Assembly (NCBI GenBank): GCA_021161055.1
Contig: JAGHBI010000061.1
Location: forward strand, 1-9,893
Reading direction: 5' to 3'
DNA length: 9,893 nt
Source of the DNA: Candidatus Iainarchaeum sp.
GTDB taxonomy: Archaea; Iainarchaeota; Iainarchaeia; Iainarchaeales; DTGL01
Position 1 is the stretch's first letter, and every line of letters starts with the position of its first letter. Positions 1 through 7,744 of the stretch are shown piece after piece. The notes under the pieces are model-generated. The model saw nothing but the letters and a program-made list of their open reading frames with translations, ran no database searches and was not told the DNA's origin. Position numbers and translations under genes: made by a program.

Positions 1-63
1 CAAAGCGACTGTTGTTTTTCCAACACCGCCTTTACCAGAAACTATGGAAATGATTTCGCCCAT
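1..63 (-). CDS. MinD/ParA-family P-loop ATPase, N-terminal fragment
   Basis: Only the first 21 codons are present; the gene runs off the left edge of the window. The reverse strand reads ATG followed by a short beta strand and SGKGGVGKTT, the deviant Walker A motif (KGGxGKT) of the MinD/ParA/Mrp ATPase family. Such proteins bind ATP, dimerise, and position division or chromosome machinery or load Fe-S clusters. The fragment is too short to tell MinD from ParA or Mrp/Nbp35. The start is well supported: GGTG lies exactly 5 nt upstream of the ATG, as for other genes here. The gene is divergent from the exported protein at 333. Confidence 0.85.
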   Translation of the reverse strand, partial: MGEIISIVSGKGGVGKTTVAL

Positions 64-332
64 AATACCACCAAACCGATTACTATTATTATTATGTTTC
101 CTTTTTTATTTCTTTCTAATGCAGGTTCTGTTAAAAATTTAGCCATAGCACGGCAAAACTCAGACACCAAAAGGGTAATGTCAAGTTAGTAGGGCTGAGG
201 AAATTTTGGATGTGCCAAATGCCAGTATTTTTAAAATTAAAGATGTGAAGTATCCAAAACCCAAATAACTTGACAGCAACACCAAAAGAAAAAACTTTTA
301 AATTCTAATAACTTATTTGTAATGGTGGTTTG
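64..332. promoter_or_regulatory. Divergent intergenic region with candidate promoter for the 333 gene
   Basis: This 269-bp gap separates the minus-strand ATPase start from the plus-strand start at 333. Apart from the nested repeat at 164-288 it holds an AT-rich box, CTTTTAAATT, at about 295-304 preceded by an A-run. That resembles an archaeal BRE plus TATA element for the plus-strand gene and would give a very short leader. A small ATT triplet run lies near 84-95. No open reading frame of note and no RNA gene was seen. Confidence 0.35.
164..288. repeat. Nested inverted repeat flanked by 10-bp direct repeats (MITE-like candidate)
   Basis: Seen directly: TGTCAAGTTAGTAGGG at 179-194 is the inverted counterpart of 260-275, 14 of 16 positions matching and the outer 10 perfect. 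Inside it, TTTTGGAT at 204-211 pairs perfectly with ATCCAAAA at 252-259, so the two arms are contiguous on the right and separated by 9 nt on the left. About 40 nt (212-251) remain as loop. The structure is bracketed by a perfect direct repeat, ACACCAAAAG, at 164-173 and 279-288, offset 5 and 3 nt from the inverted arms. This could be a small non-autonomous mobile element with a target-site duplication, a paired operator, or a structured RNA. No transposase is present and no second copy was noticed in the window. Confidence 0.5.
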
Positions 333-2186
333 ATGGAAACAAAGCTGATTGCTGCTCTAACAGTGCTTGTTATTGTTGCCATTGGGGCATCCGTAGGAGT
401 TTACCTTATTGTTTCACAGCCAGCAGAGCCGTCAAATCCAAAGGCAGAATATAAAACGCTTATTGAAAAGGCAAAGAATATGCCAAATTCAAAAATTGTG
501 TATGGGCTGGAAATCAGAGCTTCCTATCTTGGCTCAATGTCGATGAGTATAACAGCTGATATCACAAGGTATGTTCTTTCACCAAAAAGAGAGAAAACCT
601 CAATGACAATGGAATATATGGGCTATGCAATAGGTGCTGATTTTTACACCATGGATGGAAAAACAATACTCTGCTCGGAAGCATCAGGTTTTCTGGCAGA
701 GCCAAAAACAGTTTGCCGACCCTTATCTGAAAAAGACAAAGCGGTGTTTCCAGGCGCGGGCACATCATATGCAGATATAGATAAGATACTAAAAGACTTC
801 AATATAAGTTTTGCAGGCGAAAGAACAATAGCTAAGCGAAGCACAAAATGTTTTAATATAGAGGCAACAGGCGCGGACCTGAACCTTTCCAGTTCAACAG
901 GGCTGTTTTCACTCACAGGCAGTGTCAAACAGGAAGTTACAAAGCCAAAGATGCCAACAGGCTTTACAATACTTCCTGGAAGCACGCTTCCAAAAGACAC
1001 AGCAATATCTCTTTTCATATGCTTGGATAACGAATACGGATTTCTCACACTCATGGACCTGAACTTTGTATACAAGCAGAAATACGCTAAGAAGCCGTTA
1101 ACTGCAACCATTACAATGGAGCTCAAATCATTTGAGCTAGGCGTTGTAACAGAGAAAGACCTCGAGCTTCCAGTGGCTTTTTCAGTGGACAGAGCCAATT
1201 GCAGGAAAAAGGAGGTAAAGCTCTCAATCACCCCATACAAGGACATTAGCGGAGATATTAAGGTAACAATCTCCAAGCGTGCATATATTGGTGAAGAAGA
1301 GAGCAAACTTGCAGTAAAAACAATTAAAGACGTTCAGCTCAAGGCCTTTGAGGGAAAGGACCTTAATATAACCCTGGATAAATCGCTTGAGTCAGGTTCT
1401 GCAAATATAGAAGTCTGCATAAATGATGAATGCCAGAGCTCCTACTGCTATATTTCAATCTTCACCCCAAGCAGGTTTTACGCTAGGGCAAAATGCGAAC
1501 CCAACAAAGCAACAATAACTATAACCCCATACGAAAACTTCAGCGGCGATGTAAACATAACCCTCTATAAGGAAGAATACGATCATAACACGTATGAGTT
1601 CAAGAAGTTCGCAATAGCAAGCAAGATATTTCCTAATGTAAAGATGGAATCTGGCAAGAAAAAAACATTCTTCTTAGAAACCGCAGAGACACTTGAAAGC
1701 GGAAAGGATTATCCTGCGGAGATATGCATAGATGACGAATGCTATAACACAACATGCTATGTTTCCTATTATTATACACCTGCTCCAACACCTAAAATCA
1801 TACCAACAAAGGATATAAATGCGAAGATGCAGGATTGCCTCACGAGGATTACTGTGCCAGAAGGACAAGTAAAATGTCTTATTCAAGTATTTAATAAGAG
1901 TAAATATAGTCCCGATACATGCACGAAGCTTGCCCCTCTATGCGATAAACTTAAAGAACTTGTTTGGAAGTACAAGGATTCTTTACGCGACTATGGAGCT
2001 AAAAGCACAAACATTGGCTTCTTTGAAGTGCCTGAATGTTATGCATATTATGCTTATTACAGCAACCTTACGGATAAAGAATGCGACAAACTTTCAGGTT
2101 ATGTGATAAGTTATGGAGAATTCACACTAGCTTGGCAGAGTTATTGTAAGCAGAAGTTTGCCTTTTTAGTTGGCAGAGGTTATTGA
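333..2186 (+). CDS. Exported, membrane-anchored cysteine-rich protein with two tandem repeat domains; function unknown
   Basis: I do not recognise a named family. The 617-residue protein starts with a hydrophobic segment at about residues 5-28 (signal anchor, very short cytoplasmic side), so most of it should lie outside the membrane. Residues 45-270 have an alternating beta-strand pattern, loosely like LolA-type lipid-binding folds, but this is only an impression. Residues 286-379 and 384-483 are clear tandem copies of one domain: both have TPY..(I/F)SGD near the start, LESG later, and close with C-x4-C-x4-C (C362/C367/C372 and C465/C470/C475). A proline/threonine linker (483-492) leads to a C-terminal region with seven cysteines. 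The total of 19 cysteines suggests disulfides. ATG at 333 is preferred over TTG at 330 because GGTG sits 5 nt before it. It converges with the ThyX-like gene, leaving 10 nt between stops. Confidence 0.8.
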   Translation: METKLIAALTVLVIVAIGASVGVYLIVSQPAEPSNPKAEYKTLIEKAKNMPNSKIVYGLEIRASYLGSMSMSITADITRYVLSPKREKTSMTMEYMGYAIGADFYTMDGKTILCSEASGFLAEPKTVCRPLSEKDKAVFPGAGTSYADIDKILKDFNISFAGERTIAKRSTKCFNIEATGADLNLSSSTGLFSLTGSVKQEVTKPKMPTGFTILPGSTLPKDTAISLFICLDNEYGFLTLMDLNFVYKQKYAKKPLTATITMELKSFELGVVTEKDLELPVAFSVDRANCRKKEVKLSITPYKDISGDIKVTISKRAYIGEEESKLAVKTIKDVQLKAFEGKDLNITLDKSLESGSANIEVCINDECQSSYCYISIFTPSRFYARAKCEPNKATITITPYENFSGDVNITLYKEEYDHNTYEFKKFAIASKIFPNVKMESGKKKTFFLETAETLESGKDYPAEICIDDECYNTTCYVSYYYTPAPTPKIIPTKDINAKMQDCLTRITVPEGQVKCLIQVFNKSKYSPDTCTKLAPLCDKLKELVWKYKDSLRDYGAKSTNIGFFEVPECYAYYAYYSNLTDKECDKLSGYVISYGEFTLAWQSYCKQKFAFLVGRGY

Positions 2187-2196
2187 AGGACTTCCC

Positions 2197-3684
2197 CTAG
2201 CTCAAATCAGCGCTGAAGTATTTCGCTAATAATGGATGGATTTTCTTCAGCTCTAAATACATCTTCTGAGCTATTCTGCGATAGCTTTTGTGGCCTGCTC
2301 TGCCTGTGCGTAGCCTGATAATATGGTAAAGTTCGCGAGCATTCAGCGTATATAGAACGCGTTTTTTATATGCGAGAGGTACGCAATACTGCGCTTCATA
2401 GGGCATCTCCTCAGCGAGCTTTTCATAGAGCTCCTTGGCTTCTTTCATAAGCTCGGAGAATTCGTTGGCGATGCCAAACTCTTTCATCTCTTCAGGTATG
2501 CTGAAACCATGCTTTGTGCTTAACAGCTGAGGTGTTTGTGTGCACATCCTGTGCCTCTGCAAATCCCTATAAGCGCCAAAATCAACAAGTATTTCTACTT
2601 TATAGTATGCATGCTCAAGTTCGCGCAGAGGCGCATCCTTATTTGTTAGCTTCTTAAAGAATTCCTCAAACACCTTCTCCTTCTTATCTCCGCTCAGTTT
2701 CTTTACCTTTACAAGAACCTTTTCAAAAGGCTCATGTAAATGCCTGTATAACATCGCTGCAACAAGCTTATCTTCGGCGCTAGCATCATAATCAACAAAC
2801 TTTACATCAAACTCTTTTTTCTTCTCGTTTTCACTTCCCTTTTCAATTATCCTTAAAGCCAATTCCCTCATCGCATGCTCGGTTTTTTCAATATACTCGC
2901 TTTTTTCCGCAGCCTTTATTATTGTAGGGAGAAACTTGCCTGCCTCTTCCTTAAGCAGCATGCCTATGTGCTGGGCTTCCTCCAAGGGATTTGAAAGCAT
3001 CTTCCTTATCGCATGAACCAGTGAGCGGGCGTTGAACGTAGCTCCAATGTTTGTTAGTGTTGCAGCTGGCAGAGTGTAGCGCATAGCATCGCATGCTTTT
3101 GATTTGCACTTCATTTCGTAAAAGCTCTCTTGCATCTCTTTGGGCTTCGGATTCTTCCCCTTGATGAAATCCAGCATTTCATTAAAATAACCGTTATAAA
3201 AATCAAACAACTTATTCAGCGTTTCTTCATAATCGTTAGCGAATTTCGATTTCATGATCCTTTTTGGTTTGTAATATCTATTCCTATCGAACACCTGGTA
3301 GCGCGTGCTTTTCTCCGTGTAACTCGCTAGGCGATTATCCTCAATTATTTTGCTAAGTAAAATGCTCACATCCTCTATTGCAATGTTAAGAACAGCGTGC
3401 TCCGCAACACTAAAATGCCCAAACCCAACAACCCATTTCTTATGGAAGCCAGAAGCAATCTCGGATGCTTTCCTAAAATAATCCACTTTGCCTGCCCCAG
3501 CCTTAATATCACCGCTTTTGATCAGCTTAAGCAGATTATCTCTAAAGCTTTCAGGAGATCTGCTAACATAGGCAAAAAGGGTGCTTACAACCTCAGGAGG
3601 CACATTATGAACAACATAAACCTGCTTATCCAGATTGCTCACATGCCTCGAAAGTATCTCAGCATCCTCTTTTGTGTAGTGCAT
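2197..3684 (-). CDS. thyX: Double-domain ThyX-like protein (flavin-dependent thymidylate synthase family)
   Basis: ThyX enzymes methylate dUMP to dTMP using methylene-tetrahydrofolate, FAD and NADPH. This 495-residue protein is about twice the usual ThyX length and carries two copies of the fold. Domain 1 has GHFSVAEH (89-96), DNR-LASYTEK-S (116-126, where canonical ThyX has RHR-x7-S), ATFNARSLVHAI (215-226) and NPLEEAQ (232-238). Domain 2 has an intact RHR (377-379), but position 387 is Leu where the motif Ser belongs; it also has YTLNARELYHIIRLR (445-459). Family membership is clear. Whether it makes dTMP is not, since neither half has the whole motif, though together they do. ATG at 3684 is preferred over TTG at 3687 because GAGGGG ends 5 nt before it. 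It is divergent from the mevalonate operon, with no obvious functional link. Confidence 0.75.
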   Translation of the reverse strand: MHYTKEDAEILSRHVSNLDKQVYVVHNVPPEVVSTLFAYVSRSPESFRDNLLKLIKSGDIKAGAGKVDYFRKASEIASGFHKKWVVGFGHFSVAEHAVLNIAIEDVSILLSKIIEDNRLASYTEKSTRYQVFDRNRYYKPKRIMKSKFANDYEETLNKLFDFYNGYFNEMLDFIKGKNPKPKEMQESFYEMKCKSKACDAMRYTLPAATLTNIGATFNARSLVHAIRKMLSNPLEEAQHIGMLLKEEAGKFLPTIIKAAEKSEYIEKTEHAMRELALRIIEKGSENEKKKEFDVKFVDYDASAEDKLVAAMLYRHLHEPFEKVLVKVKKLSGDKKEKVFEEFFKKLTNKDAPLRELEHAYYKVEILVDFGAYRDLQRHRMCTQTPQLLSTKHGFSIPEEMKEFGIANEFSELMKEAKELYEKLAEEMPYEAQYCVPLAYKKRVLYTLNARELYHIIRLRTGRAGHKSYRRIAQKMYLELKKIHPLLAKYFSADLS

Positions 3685-3824
3685 CAAAGCCCCTCTTCAA
3701 ATAAACTAAAAAAGTAATTTTAAGTTTTCCTGTATTTTCTTCGCTCTTTGACGAAATTTTTGTTGGCAAAAAGCGTAACCTTTTTTAAGGTTTGCAGAGC
3801 AATTGTTATAGATGAGCTGATGGT
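3685..3824. promoter_or_regulatory. Divergent promoter region with a palindrome over the TATA-like box of the mevalonate operon
   Basis: The 140-bp gap separates the ThyX-like gene (minus) from HMG-CoA reductase (plus). AACCTTTTTTAAGGTT at 3777-3792 is a perfect 6-bp inverted repeat around four T. Its TTTTTTAA core lies about 40 bp before the reductase ATG, a distance fitting an archaeal TATA box with a short leader carrying the ribosome binding site. A symmetric sequence over a TATA box could be an operator. On the minus strand CTTAAAAT (3717-3724) is a weaker TATA candidate for the ThyX-like gene. These are inferences from sequence alone. Confidence 0.35.
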
Positions 3825-5075
3825 ATGAATTCAAACATAAGCAAGTTCTATGAGAAAGGCTGGCAGGAACGCTTGCAGATTTTGGCAGAGGAGTGCAAGC
3901 TCAGCGAAGAAGAGCTCGACATACTCAAATCTCTGAAGCCATTAGATTTCAGTACCGCAAACCTCATGATTGAAAATGTTGTTAGCGTATTTGCTCTGCC
4001 ACTTGCAATAGCCACGCATTTCAAGATAAATGGCAGGGATTATCTGATTCCTATGGCTATAGAGGAAAGCAGCGTTGTTGCTGCCGCATGCAAGGCCGCA
4101 AAGATTGCCAGGCTTGCCGGAGGTTTTAAGGCAGAAGCTACCGAACAAATAATGATTGGGCAGATACAGATATTTGCAAAAGGGAATAAAAAACAAGAAA
4201 TCATTGAAAAGGTGAACACCAGCAAAAAGATGCTTCTTGAGAGGGCAAACGCTTGCGACCCTGTGCTTGTTTCTTTTGGCGGCGGAGCTCGCGACATTAA
4301 GATAAGGCGATTTGATGATTTTATTGTTTTGCACCTGCTTGTGGATGTGAAAGATGCGATGGGCGCTAATGCTGTGAACACAATGTGCGAGAAGCTAGCT
4401 CTCGAGATAGAAAGGATTTGTGATTGCAGAATTGGCTTGAGGATTCTTTCAAATCTTGCAGTTTATAGAATCGCCAGAGCTCAAGCAACCTTCCCTAAAA
4501 AGGTTTTGGGCGAAGCAGTTGATGCAGTAATAGATGCGTGGCATTTCGCCAACTCAGATCAGTTCAGGGCATGCACTCATAATAAAGGAATAATGAATGG
4601 TATAGATGCTGTTGCAATCGCTACTGGCAACGATTTCCGGGCTCTTGAAGCTGGTGCTCATAGCTATGCTTGCTTGAATGGAAAATACAAGCCATTAACC
4701 CGTTATTGGAGAGATTAACAAGGAAGCCTTGTTGGTGAAATAGAGCGGCCAATACAGGTCGGTATTGTCGGCGGCTCCACACGCGTTAATCCAATGGCAA
4801 AGCTCTGCCTAAAAATTCTCGGTGTTAAAAGCGCTAAAGAGCTTGCCTGCGTACTTGCAAGCGTTGGCTTAGCGCAAAACTTTGCTGCTTTGTATGCTCT
4901 TGCAACAGAAGGAATACAGCGCGGCCATATGAAACTACATGCTGAAAATATCGCTGTTCAGGCAGGAGCGAAAGGTGCTGAAATAAAAGAGGTTGCGTTG
5001 CGAATGATAGAAATGCAAAGCGTAAATGAGGCAACAGCCAGAGAAATACTTAAGGAGATTAGAAATGGTGTTTAG
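3825..5075 (+). pseudogene. mvaA: HMG-CoA reductase, class II, interrupted by an in-frame TAA
   Basis: HMG-CoA reductase makes mevalonate from HMG-CoA and NAD(P)H. Without the stop the frame would give 416 residues, a normal class II length. Class II hallmarks: MIENVV (48-53), NGRDYLIPMAIEESS with the catalytic Glu (near 80-81), GGGARDI (152-158), DAMGANAVNTM dinucleotide-binding motif (177-187), HNKGIMNGIDA with the catalytic Lys (254), and ATGND with the catalytic Asp (270). Codon 298 (4716-4718) is TAA. The same frame then continues with QGSLVGE, GIVGGSTRVNP (313-323) and GHMKLHAEN (367-375), whose LHA His (372) should be the catalytic acid. The first in-frame ATG after the stop is at 4794, so an independently started second piece would lack the GGSTRVNP segment. 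Fragments as read are 3825-4718 and 4794-5075. The reading frame is otherwise clean, so this could be a recent mutation, an assembly error, or readthrough. Its TAG abuts the HMG-CoA synthase ATG. Confidence 0.8.
4716..4718 (+). other. In-frame TAA stop inside HMG-CoA reductase
   Basis: The codons run TGG AGA GAT TAA CAA GGA AGC CTT, all in the frame of both flanking reductase segments. One base change (for example from AAA, GAA or CAA) would restore the frame. The stop separates the catalytic Glu, Lys and Asp from the catalytic His. TAA cannot be read as pyrrolysine (TAG) or selenocysteine (TGA), and DUF35 downstream appears to end normally at TAA, which argues against general reassignment of this codon. 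Confidence 0.9.
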
Positions 5076-6107
5076 ATGCAAGCAGGCATAATAGGTTATG
5101 GTGTCTATATACCAAGATTGAGGATAAAGGTAAGCGAGATTGAGCGTGTCTGGGAAAAAAGTGCTGGTGGCTTGGGCGTAACTGAAAAAGCAGTTGCAGC
5201 CAGCGATGAAGACGCTTGCACGCTAGCTGTTCAAGCTGCGCGCATTGCTTGCGAAGATTTTTCTATAGACCCAAAGCGGATAAACGCTATTTATGTTGGT
5301 AGCGAATCGCATCCATATGCTGTAAATCCCACAGCAAGCATAGTTGCAGAGGCGCTAGGCACAAGCCACAAGTACTTTGCTGTGGATATGGAGTTTGCGT
5401 GCAAGGCAGGCACAGCTGGCCTGCAAGTGTGCTATGCATTAAAGAAGGCAAAGATGATAGATGTAGGCTTGGCTATTGGTAGCGATACTGCACAAAGCAA
5501 GCCCAATGATCCTTTAGAGTTTACAGCTGCTAGTGGTGCAGCAGCATTCTTTATTGGCGATTCCAAGCGCGAAGTTATTGCTGAGATAGAATATACCTGC
5601 AGCTACACAAGCGATATGCCTGATTTCTGGAGAAGGCCAAAAGCCGAGTTTCCAGAGCATACAGGCAGATTCACAGGCGAGGCATACTTCAAGCATGTTA
5701 TAAATGCAGCAAAGCTGTTGCTAGAAGAAACAGGTTACAAAGCAAGCGATTTCGATTATGCTGTTTTCCACCAGCCGAATGGAAAGTTCCCAATTAAGGC
5801 GGCAAAGATTCTCGGTATTGCTCCTGAAAAAGTTAAGCAGGGTTTGCTCTGCCCATTAATTGGAAATACTTACAGTGCATCAACCCTTATAGGGCTTGCA
5901 AGCGTACTTGATGTTGCAAAGCCAAATGAAAAGGTGCTAGTGGTAAGCTATGGGAGCGGCGCTGGCAGCGACGCCTTTGTTTTGAATGTAACTGAAAATA
6001 TTGAGCATAGAAGAGCTCGCAAGGCTGTATTCGAGATTATTAAAGAGAAGGAATACATAGATTATGCTTTGTATGTAAGGCACAGACGCAAGATAAAAAG
6101 CTTATAG
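5076..6107 (+). CDS. Hydroxymethylglutaryl-CoA synthase, archaeal type
   Basis: Condenses acetyl-CoA with acetoacetyl-CoA to HMG-CoA, the second step of the mevalonate pathway, in the cytosol. The 343-residue length fits archaeal HMG-CoA synthases, which are shorter than eukaryotic and bacterial ones. Catalytic residues of this thiolase-fold family are visible: Glu77 in GSESHPYAV, nucleophile Cys109 in EFACKAGTAG, and His232 in FHQPNGKFP. GNTYSAS (263-269) and YGSGAGSDAF (292-301) are the other conserved loops. The ATG follows the reductase TAG with no gap, and GGTG lies 5 nt before it inside the reductase end, so translation is probably coupled. If ribosomes terminate at the internal reductase stop, that coupling could be weakened. 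Thiolase and DUF35 follow, as in many archaea, where the three proteins form a complex. Confidence 0.95.
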   Translation: MQAGIIGYGVYIPRLRIKVSEIERVWEKSAGGLGVTEKAVAASDEDACTLAVQAARIACEDFSIDPKRINAIYVGSESHPYAVNPTASIVAEALGTSHKYFAVDMEFACKAGTAGLQVCYALKKAKMIDVGLAIGSDTAQSKPNDPLEFTAASGAAAFFIGDSKREVIAEIEYTCSYTSDMPDFWRRPKAEFPEHTGRFTGEAYFKHVINAAKLLLEETGYKASDFDYAVFHQPNGKFPIKAAKILGIAPEKVKQGLLCPLIGNTYSASTLIGLASVLDVAKPNEKVLVVSYGSGAGSDAFVLNVTENIEHRRARKAVFEIIKEKEYIDYALYVRHRRKIKSL

Positions 6108-6115
6108 GTGTTTCT

Positions 6116-7279
6116 ATGCGCGTTGTTGTTGTTGGAGCTGGCATTACTAAGTTTGGTGAACATTGGGGTAAATCGTTCAGAGAGCTTATAGTGGAGGCAG
6201 CCGTAAAAGCAATACAAAGCTCTGGTTTAAGAGGCGAACAGATAGAAGCAATCTATGGCGGTTGCATGGCCTCTGGCAGACTTATCGGACAAGAGCATAT
6301 TGGTGCATTGATTGCTGATCAGCTTGGCTTAAACCCAATCCCAAGTACGCGTTGCGAAGCAGCATGTGCTTCTGGTGGCGTTGCCTTAAGAACAGCATGT
6401 TTGGCTATAAAAAGCGGTATGCACAGCATAGTTGCAGTTGGCGGTGTTGAAAAGATGACCGAGCTTAGCACGCAAGCAGTAAGCTTCGCTTTAGGCGGTG
6501 CCGGTGATCAGGAAATAGAGCTTTTCCATGGAGCCACTTTTCCAAGCTTATATGCATTATTAGCTAGAGCTCACATGCATGAATTTGGCACTACTGAAGA
6601 ACAGATGGCTAGCGTTGCGGTAAAAAACCATGCTAACGCTTTGCTGAATCCAAATGCACAGTTTCATAAGGAGATAACAATAGAGGATGTTATGAATTCT
6701 GCTTATGTTGCTGAGCCAATAAAATTACTTGATTGCTCGCCAATAACTGACGGAGCGGCAGCTTTAATATTAGCAAGCGAAGATAAAGCAAAAGAGCTCG
6801 GCTTAAAAGGTGTTGAGATCTTAGCCAGCGAACAAGCAAGCGATACCTTAGCCTTAAGCTCAAGAGAAAGCTTGACAGAGCTAAAAGCAACTAGAATTGC
6901 TGCGCAGAAAGCATATGAAAAAGCAGGCATTAGGCCAAGCGATATTGATTTTGCCGAGGTACATGACTGCTTTACCATTGCGGAAATTTTGGCCATAGAG
7001 GACTTAGGCTTTTTCAAGAAGGGCGAAGGTGGCTTAGCGAGCGAAAAAGGCAAAACATCGCTAAAAGGAAAGATTCCAATAAATCCTAGCGGGGGCTTAA
7101 AAGCAAAGGGGCACCCAGTAGGTGCTACAGGCGTGGCGCAGGCTGTGGAAGCGTACTATCAGCTTATGCGCCTAGCGGAGCAGAGACAGATTAAAAACGC
7201 AAGAATAGGCCTAACCCACAACGTTGGTGGTTCTGGCGCTACAGCTGTTGTAACAATCTATAAGAGGTTTAAGGGGTGA
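6116..7279 (+). CDS. Acetyl-CoA C-acetyltransferase (archaeal thiolase, SCP-x-like)
   Basis: Makes acetoacetyl-CoA from two acetyl-CoA, the first mevalonate-pathway step. The 387-residue protein has the acylated nucleophile Cys84 in CEAACASGG, His283 in EVHDCFT and His333 in KGHPVGATG, plus the C-terminal NVGGSGA loop (369-375). The second catalytic Cys of biosynthetic bacterial thiolases is absent from the C-terminal loop, as is usual for archaeal members of this group, which use a Cys-His-His arrangement. In archaea this unfavourable condensation is driven by direct contact with HMG-CoA synthase through the DUF35 protein; both partners are adjacent here. It starts 8 nt after the synthase stop, and its GGTG binding site overlaps that TAG stop. 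No defects were seen. Confidence 0.93.
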   Translation: MRVVVVGAGITKFGEHWGKSFRELIVEAAVKAIQSSGLRGEQIEAIYGGCMASGRLIGQEHIGALIADQLGLNPIPSTRCEAACASGGVALRTACLAIKSGMHSIVAVGGVEKMTELSTQAVSFALGGAGDQEIELFHGATFPSLYALLARAHMHEFGTTEEQMASVAVKNHANALLNPNAQFHKEITIEDVMNSAYVAEPIKLLDCSPITDGAAALILASEDKAKELGLKGVEILASEQASDTLALSSRESLTELKATRIAAQKAYEKAGIRPSDIDFAEVHDCFTIAEILAIEDLGFFKKGEGGLASEKGKTSLKGKIPINPSGGLKAKGHPVGATGVAQAVEAYYQLMRLAEQRQIKNARIGLTHNVGGSGATAVVTIYKRFKG

Positions 7280-7283
7280 TCAC

Positions 7284-7679
7284 ATGCCAGTACCTTTAAA
7301 TTGGCGTCGCTTTCCAGAAAGATATTTGCTTAGAGGTAGCTATTGTGAAACATGTAAGCAAGCTTTCTTTCCTTCGCGAGCGATATGTCCAAACTGCAGA
7401 AGAAAAGGTAAGCTAATAAGCATCGAGATGCCAAGGACAGGCAGAATAATAAGCTATACCCGTGTCCATGTACCACCAGAAGGATTCAAGAACGAAGCAC
7501 CTTACTATTTAGCCATAATAGAGCTTGAAAATGGAGCAAAAGTGCTTAGCCAAATAGTTGATTCTAATCCTGAAAAGATAAAGATAGGAGCTAGGGTAAA
7601 GAAGGTGTTTAGGCGCATTGCCGAGCCAGATGAATACGGCACAATAACCTATGGGTATAAGTTTAAAGTGATTGAATAA
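7284..7679 (+). CDS. DUF35 zinc-ribbon / OB-fold protein, scaffold of the thiolase-HMG-CoA synthase complex
   Basis: A 131-residue protein of the usual DUF35 length. The N-terminal zinc ribbon has Cys21-x2-Cys24 and Cys35-x2-Cys38; from about residue 45 an OB-fold follows, with the characteristic PYYLAIIELENGAKVL segment (72-87). Established knowledge: in archaea this protein bridges thiolase and HMG-CoA synthase and supplies a shared CoA-binding site so that acetoacetyl-CoA is passed on directly. Position as third gene after those two supports that role. Its ribosome binding site GGGGTGATC overlaps the thiolase TGA, so expression is probably coupled. It ends at TAA. In the 65 bp before the convergent kinase gene I see no clear terminator. 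Confidence 0.93.
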   Translation: MPVPLNWRRFPERYLLRGSYCETCKQAFFPSRAICPNCRRKGKLISIEMPRTGRIISYTRVHVPPEGFKNEAPYYLAIIELENGAKVLSQIVDSNPEKIKIGARVKKVFRRIAEPDEYGTITYGYKFKVIE

Positions 7680-7744
7680 GTATTTGTAAAGCGAGCTCTG
7701 GGAAGAATTCGTTAAAAGGGTTAAGGTGCCTAAATAGAGCAAAT

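Noticed and set aside
84..95. Short ATT triplet run
   Set aside because: Only about four units in an AT-rich gap; no sign of function.
644..1306. Long antisense reading frame of 220 codons within the exported-protein gene
   Set aside because: It has no recognisable motifs or binding site and overlaps a gene with a clear signal anchor and repeats; it is a shadow frame.
4716..4721. Programmed readthrough context (TAA followed by CAA)
   Set aside because: Only the first triplet resembles the known viral leaky context; the next codon is GGA, and no such mechanism is established for archaeal TAA. Kept only as a remote option.
4794..5075. Separate small gene of 93 codons after the reductase stop
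   Set aside because: It is the C-terminus of HMG-CoA reductase in the same frame, begins in the middle of a conserved region, and has no GGTG-type binding site before its ATG.
6116..7279. Thiolase lacking the second catalytic cysteine
   Set aside because: This is normal for the archaeal thiolase group that works with HMG-CoA synthase and DUF35; it is not a defect.
7680..7744. Possible terminator between the convergent operons, with GCTCT at 7695 and AGAGC at 7736
   Set aside because: The arms are only 5 bp, far apart, and no T-run follows on either strand.
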